Below, piece after piece: positions 41,087 through 43,982 of a DNA stretch of 43,982 nucleotides. Position 1 is the first letter of the stretch; every line of letters begins with the position of its first letter. Source of the stretch: JABCPE02 sp963516675 (GTDB lineage: Bacteria > Bacteroidota > Bacteroidia > Flavobacteriales > Weeksellaceae); assembly GCA_963516675.1 (NCBI GenBank), contig CAUQBH010000015.1:1-43982 (forward strand), given 5' to 3'. Made by a program: the position numbers and the translations under genes. The notes under the pieces were generated by a model. The model was not told where the DNA came from. It was given only the letters and a program-made list of their open reading frames with translations, and ran no database searches.

Positions 41087-41114
41087 AAAAAAAATAAGCT
41101 GTCTGAGACAACTT
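41087..41114 (-). terminator. terminator after the small repeat protein
   Basis: On the minus strand, the 8-bp stem AAGTTGTC / GACAGCTT (one G-U; 41114..41096) with loop TCA is followed by A and eight T (41094..41087). It overlaps the CDS stop codon. Confidence 0.8.
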
Positions 41115-41361
41115 ACTTATTTTCTTTATACCTTTTATCAGGTGTTCCATCTTTTTTCATCTTTTTATTGGCTTTGTATCTTCTGTCAGGCGTTCCATCT
41201 TTTTTTAGTTTTTGAGAAGAATGGGAGTAGGTATTTTTTTGTTTGGAATGGTGTTTCTTTTTAGTCTCTTTTTTTACTCCTTGACCGTGCGAAGCTTTGC
41301 TTTGTGCTGTTCCCAAAGTGAAACTAAACACCAAAAGCAGTAATGTAACTAAATTTTTCAT
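41113..41361 (-). CDS. small secreted basic protein with KKDGTPDxRYK repeats
   Basis: An 82-residue protein: signal peptide (MKNLVTLLLLVFSFTLGTAQ), a His/Lys/Ser-rich linker (KKKHHSKQK), then two copies of KKDGTPDRRYKANK / KKDGTPDKRYKENK (about 53-67 and 68-82). The repeat resembles the short PBCV-specific basic adaptor motif known from chlorella-virus proteins and various bacterial secreted proteins; no function is established. The protein is strongly basic and may bind a polyanion such as LPS or DNA, which is inference. It has its own terminator. Confidence 0.7.
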   Translation of the reverse strand: MKNLVTLLLLVFSFTLGTAQSKASHGQGVKKETKKKHHSKQKNTYSHSSQKLKKDGTPDRRYKANKKMKKDGTPDKRYKENK

Positions 41362-41415
41362 AATTAAGTAATTTATTGTATTTAAAGGTTTTCAAATCTA
41401 AAACTATGCCATGAA

Positions 41416-41808
41416 CTAAAAATTCACATTGCATTTTTCATCATTATTTTCTTGGGTTTTGCCGTGTCGCGTAGGGTGTCCTCTTTCATCCAGAGCTACC
41501 ATGACTATTTTATCAATGGTGATGATGGTTTGGCAGGTCATGGTATTTCTCACTTTACAAGACAAAGTCAGTGAGCTGTTCCCAAATTTTATAGCTTGGA
41601 TGCCTATTTCGATGATGTCGCCTTGTTTAGCCGAACTCACGAAGTTGATTTCGGACATTGATTTGGTGACTACTCTCGGGTTTTCCAGCTGCATGATGGC
41701 GTATAGGGCAGCCTCTTCATCTATCCATTCTAAAAGTCTTCCTCCAAAAAGTGAGTGATTTGGGTTCAAATCCTCTGGTTTTACCCATTTTCTAGTATGA
41801 TAATTCAT
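41416..41808 (-). CDS. acyl-CoA thioesterase (YciA-like hotdog fold)
   Basis: A 130-residue single hotdog domain. LNPNHSLFGGRLLEWIDEEAALYA (14-37) is the family's nucleotide-binding and catalytic helix, with D30; VVTKSMSEINFVSSAKQGDIIEI follows, then the long strands. It hydrolyses acyl-CoA esters in the cytoplasm; chain preference is unknown. It starts 5 nt after coaE, so a coenzyme A-linked pair is in one transcript. Confidence 0.9.
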   Translation of the reverse strand: MNYHTRKWVKPEDLNPNHSLFGGRLLEWIDEEAALYAIMQLENPRVVTKSMSEINFVSSAKQGDIIEIGIQAIKFGNSSLTLSCKVRNTMTCQTIITIDKIVMVALDERGHPTRHGKTQENNDEKCNVNF

Positions 41809-41813
41809 TTTTT

Positions 41814-42407
41814 TTAATTTAATTTTTCTAAAATTTTTTCTAAATCAGCCTTTAAATCCTCTTCATTTCCATTATTAAAAACCACAAAATCAGCTCGTTT
41901 TTGTTTTTCGGATTCGGGCATTTGTTTTTCTATTATTTTTTTTATTTCGCTTTCGGTTTTTTCATCTCTCTGCATTACTCTTTTTATTCTGATATTTTCA
42001 TCAGCGGTTATAAGCAGGGATTTGTAGCATTCTTTATCTAAATTTAGCTCAAATAAAAGAGCCGTTTCCTTGAAAGCTATTTTTTTCTGTTGGGTGGCTG
42101 TCCATTTTTCAAAATCCTCTTTTACAGCGGGATGTATGATGGAGTTGAGCGCTTGTCTTTTTTCATCATTATTGAAAATCTGCTCTGCTACCCATTTTCT
42201 GTTGTAGTTTCCCTCAGCATCATACGCTTCACTTCCTAAAAGTTCTATGATGTTCTTTTTCAGGTTTTTGTCATCATTTACAATTTCTTTTGCTCTCATG
42301 TCAGAATAATAAACAGGAAACCCCAATTTCTCCAAAAACCTCGCTGCAGTGGTCTTTCCAGAGCCTATGCCGCCTGTGAGTCCTATGATTTTCGTTTTTT
42401 GGCTCAT
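41814..42407 (-). CDS. coaE: dephospho-CoA kinase
   Basis: The last step of coenzyme A synthesis: ATP-dependent 3'-phosphorylation of dephospho-CoA. The 197-residue P-loop kinase opens IIGLTGGIGSGKTTAARF (Walker A, 10-17), has YYSDMRAKEIV (the conserved Asp of the CoA-binding region), NSIIHPAVKEDF and the lid segment RVMQRDEKTESEI. Length is normal. It lies 36 nt after the YcxB-like gene and 5 nt before the thioesterase. Confidence 0.95.
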   Translation of the reverse strand: MSQKTKIIGLTGGIGSGKTTAARFLEKLGFPVYYSDMRAKEIVNDDKNLKKNIIELLGSEAYDAEGNYNRKWVAEQIFNNDEKRQALNSIIHPAVKEDFEKWTATQQKKIAFKETALLFELNLDKECYKSLLITADENIRIKRVMQRDEKTESEIKKIIEKQMPESEKQKRADFVVFNNGNEEDLKADLEKILEKLN

Positions 42408-42443
42408 TTTTTAGTTTTAATGATAATTATGAAGTAAAACTCA

Positions 42444-42989
42444 TTAAAATTTCCAATCTAATAGTTGTTTCATAGTGATATTGTTCTGTTTTGCAAAGTT
42501 TCTCAATGAAGCTTCAGAATTTGTACCATTTTCAAAAATTCTTTTTGGAATGATAATTCTATCGGAAGTTTTTAGTTTAATGAAATAATAATCTGCTATT
42601 TCCTCTATGAAATCTACATTGGTGAGGTTGATTTCTAATTTTGTCTGGTTAGATAAAATTGTAATTAGCTCATTATCAGAAACAACGCTAAATTCCATTC
42701 CTATTTTTTCTTTGAAAAGACGCTTGACATTCTTTTTATACACTCTCTTAAAAACGCTTCTGTATCCATAGAAATAATAAAAAATACAATACAATATTCC
42801 TGTGACAGAAAAAGTAATAAAAAACAGAGAACGGAGTCTAAAATATATCCAAACAGAACCTAAAGAAAACATTAAAATCAATAGAAATAATGTTCTTCTT
42901 TTAGCATCTCTCAAAGTCAAATTTTGACTTGCCGCAAATAAGCAAAATTGCAGATAATCCTCTTCTGTAAGCTGATAATTGAGTTTCAT
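42444..42989 (-). CDS. YcxB-like membrane protein
   Basis: A 181-residue protein: N-terminal soluble segment with LTEEDYLQFCLFAASQN, two membrane helices (about 31-49 and 52-71), and a soluble C-terminal domain with the strands DNELITILSNQTKLEINLTNVDFIEEIADYYFIKLKTSDRIIIPKRIF, which fits the YcxB-like C-terminal domain (a small PH-like fold). Function unknown. It starts 5 nt after the MBL gene. The strand pattern is typical but the assignment is by eye. Confidence 0.7.
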   Translation of the reverse strand: MKLNYQLTEEDYLQFCLFAASQNLTLRDAKRRTLFLLILMFSLGSVWIYFRLRSLFFITFSVTGILYCIFYYFYGYRSVFKRVYKKNVKRLFKEKIGMEFSVVSDNELITILSNQTKLEINLTNVDFIEEIADYYFIKLKTSDRIIIPKRIFENGTNSEASLRNFAKQNNITMKQLLDWKF

Positions 42990-42994
42990 TTTTC

Positions 42995-43861
42995 CTAATA
43001 TCCAAAAACATCATTAAAGCTGAAAGTCTCATCGATTCGGACTCCTTTTTCGGTCATTTTAAGTGAAGCAAGTTCGTTCACTGCATCATGCTCAAAAAAC
43101 AGCAGATATTCATTATCCACACATTGTTTTAGGAATTTTTCTTTTTCCTCCAAAGTTACCAGCGGACGAACATCATAACTTGGAACATAGATAAGTGGAA
43201 CATGCCCTGCCGTAGGCACTAAATCCGCAGCGTAGATGATGGTTTTGTCTTGGTATTTTAGTACAGGAAGCATCTGTTTTTCCGTGTGTCCATCTACGAA
43301 AATCACATCCATTTTCAGGTCAGGAGCAAAGCCGTAATTCCCAGTTTTAGGCAGGTCTAAAAATCTAAGCTGACCGCTTTCTTCCAATGGAAAAATATTT
43401 TCTTTCAGGAAACTTGGTTTTTCGCGAGGATTGGGATTTGTAGCCCATTCCCAGTGGTTTTTATTAGTCCAAAATTCAGCATTTTTGAAGGCTGGCTGGC
43501 ATCCTGTGCGGCTGTCATTCCATTCCACAGCTCCGCCGCAGTGGTCAAAATGCAAGTGGGTAAGAAATACATCCGTAATGTCTTCTCTCACAAAGCCATA
43601 TTTAGCCAGATCTTTATCCAAACTATCATCCCCAAAAAGAGAATAATGCCCGAAAAATTTTTCATCCTGCTTGTTCCCCAGTCCGCAGTCCACCAAAATC
43701 AGTTTTTTCCCGTCCTCTATCAGCAGGGAGCGAGTCCCCAGCTCGACCAAGTTTTTTTCATCAGCAGGATTGGTTTTTTGCCAAATGGATTTTGGGACAA
43801 TGCCGAACATAGCTCCGCCATCCAATTTAAATTTTCCGCATTGAATAGAATATAGTTTCAT
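42995..43861 (-). CDS. MBL-fold metallo-hydrolase
   Basis: A 288-residue cytoplasmic metallo-beta-lactamase-fold protein. HLHFDHCGG (H102, H104, D106, H107) is the two-metal motif, preceded by LILVDCGLGNK (55-65) and followed by FVDGHTEKQMLP (third-histidine segment) and FFEHDA at about 256-261. The N-terminal layout is that of the lactonase/MPD-like group, where quorum-quenching lactonases and many uncharacterised hydrolases lie; substrate is unknown. It starts 4 nt after the stop of the gene at the right edge, so it belongs to a run of five minus-strand genes. Confidence 0.9.
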   Translation of the reverse strand: MKLYSIQCGKFKLDGGAMFGIVPKSIWQKTNPADEKNLVELGTRSLLIEDGKKLILVDCGLGNKQDEKFFGHYSLFGDDSLDKDLAKYGFVREDITDVFLTHLHFDHCGGAVEWNDSRTGCQPAFKNAEFWTNKNHWEWATNPNPREKPSFLKENIFPLEESGQLRFLDLPKTGNYGFAPDLKMDVIFVDGHTEKQMLPVLKYQDKTIIYAADLVPTAGHVPLIYVPSYDVRPLVTLEEKEKFLKQCVDNEYLLFFEHDAVNELASLKMTEKGVRIDETFSFNDVFGY

Positions 43862-43865
43862 AATA

Positions 43866-43982
43866 TTAGCTGTTTTTTGAGGAAAAATCAGGTATTTTTA
43901 GTGCGTAAAAGCGCTTTACTTTGCCTTGGTCAGTAAGTTCCATTGCACAAAGAACTTTCTTTTTCTTTGTGTCATAGCTTCT
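43866..43982 (-). CDS. C-terminal fragment of a gene continuing beyond the right edge
   Basis: The minus strand is open from the window edge to TAA at 43868..43866, coding 38 residues (RSYDTKKKKVLCAMELTDQG and a tail ending FSSKNS). No family is recognised. It precedes the MBL gene by 4 nt and is probably its operon partner. Confidence 0.6.
   Translation of the reverse strand, partial: RSYDTKKKKVLCAMELTDQGKVKRFYALKIPDFSSKNS

Overview
The window reads as a chromosomal segment of a Bacteroidota bacterium, class Flavobacteriia, probably close to Chryseobacterium, Bergeyella or Riemerella. The reasons are the low-GC sequence, the gene families (S46 dipeptidyl-peptidase, M16 peptidase, DUF4197, a two-domain OlsF ornithine-lipid synthase, TIGR02757, DUF4268) and repeated promoters of the Bacteroidota type (TTTG or TTG, about 19-22 nt, then TAnnTTTG). 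Shine-Dalgarno sequences are mostly absent. No transposon, prophage, CRISPR array or secretion cluster was seen.

Layout. Positions 1-7.5 kb hold a minus-strand pyrimidine operon pyrB-pyrC-carA-carB, followed by an SRPBCC-domain gene, an HXXEE-domain gene broken by one stop codon, and the start of another gene at the left edge. The pyrB leader (7419-7553) has a promoter, a 23-codon leader ORF, a hairpin, a U-rich stretch and a strong intrinsic terminator whose 5' arm begins at the leader stop codon. This is the architecture of UTP-sensitive attenuation known from enterobacterial pyrBI. 7.6-13.4 kb (plus strand): an Ere-like secreted protein, acetyl-CoA synthetase, a small membrane protein, a GNAT acetyltransferase and a sodium:solute symporter. 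13.4-19 kb: fbp (minus), aspartate kinase overlapping olsF (plus), tRNA-Phe, recF (minus). 19.0-19.3 kb: a gene-free stretch with a promoter, a rod-like folded RNA and a terminator, probably a 6S-like small RNA.

19.4-28.8 kb (plus strand): a DUF4197 lipoprotein, a DPP11-type S46 peptidase, the minus-strand SRP RNA gene, an operon of glycosyltransferase, membrane protein, DUF2807 lipoprotein and phosphohexomutase, then an SH3 protein, kdsB and a LolA-like protein. 28.8-30.2 kb: ffh (minus), so both SRP components lie within 8 kb. 30.3-31.9 kb: an AT-rich pair of immunity-like genes (Imm11/DUF1629-like and DUF4304-like), each split by a one-base shift in a poly-A run. 31.9-38.9 kb: an M16 peptidase (minus), then rnz, pldA, a TIGR02757 gene, a DUF4268 gene and deoC (plus). 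38.9-44 kb (minus): pheS, a YceI lipoprotein with yjdM, a small repeat protein, and an operon of MBL hydrolase, YcxB-like membrane protein, coaE and acyl-CoA thioesterase, with the tail of one more gene at the right edge.

Most of the window is housekeeping metabolism. The parts deserving attention are the pyrB leader, the small RNA at 19.07 kb, the twin-frameshifted immunity pair and the leaderless-looking deoC and pyrB-leader transcripts. Domain calls come from reading motifs by eye; no database search was run.
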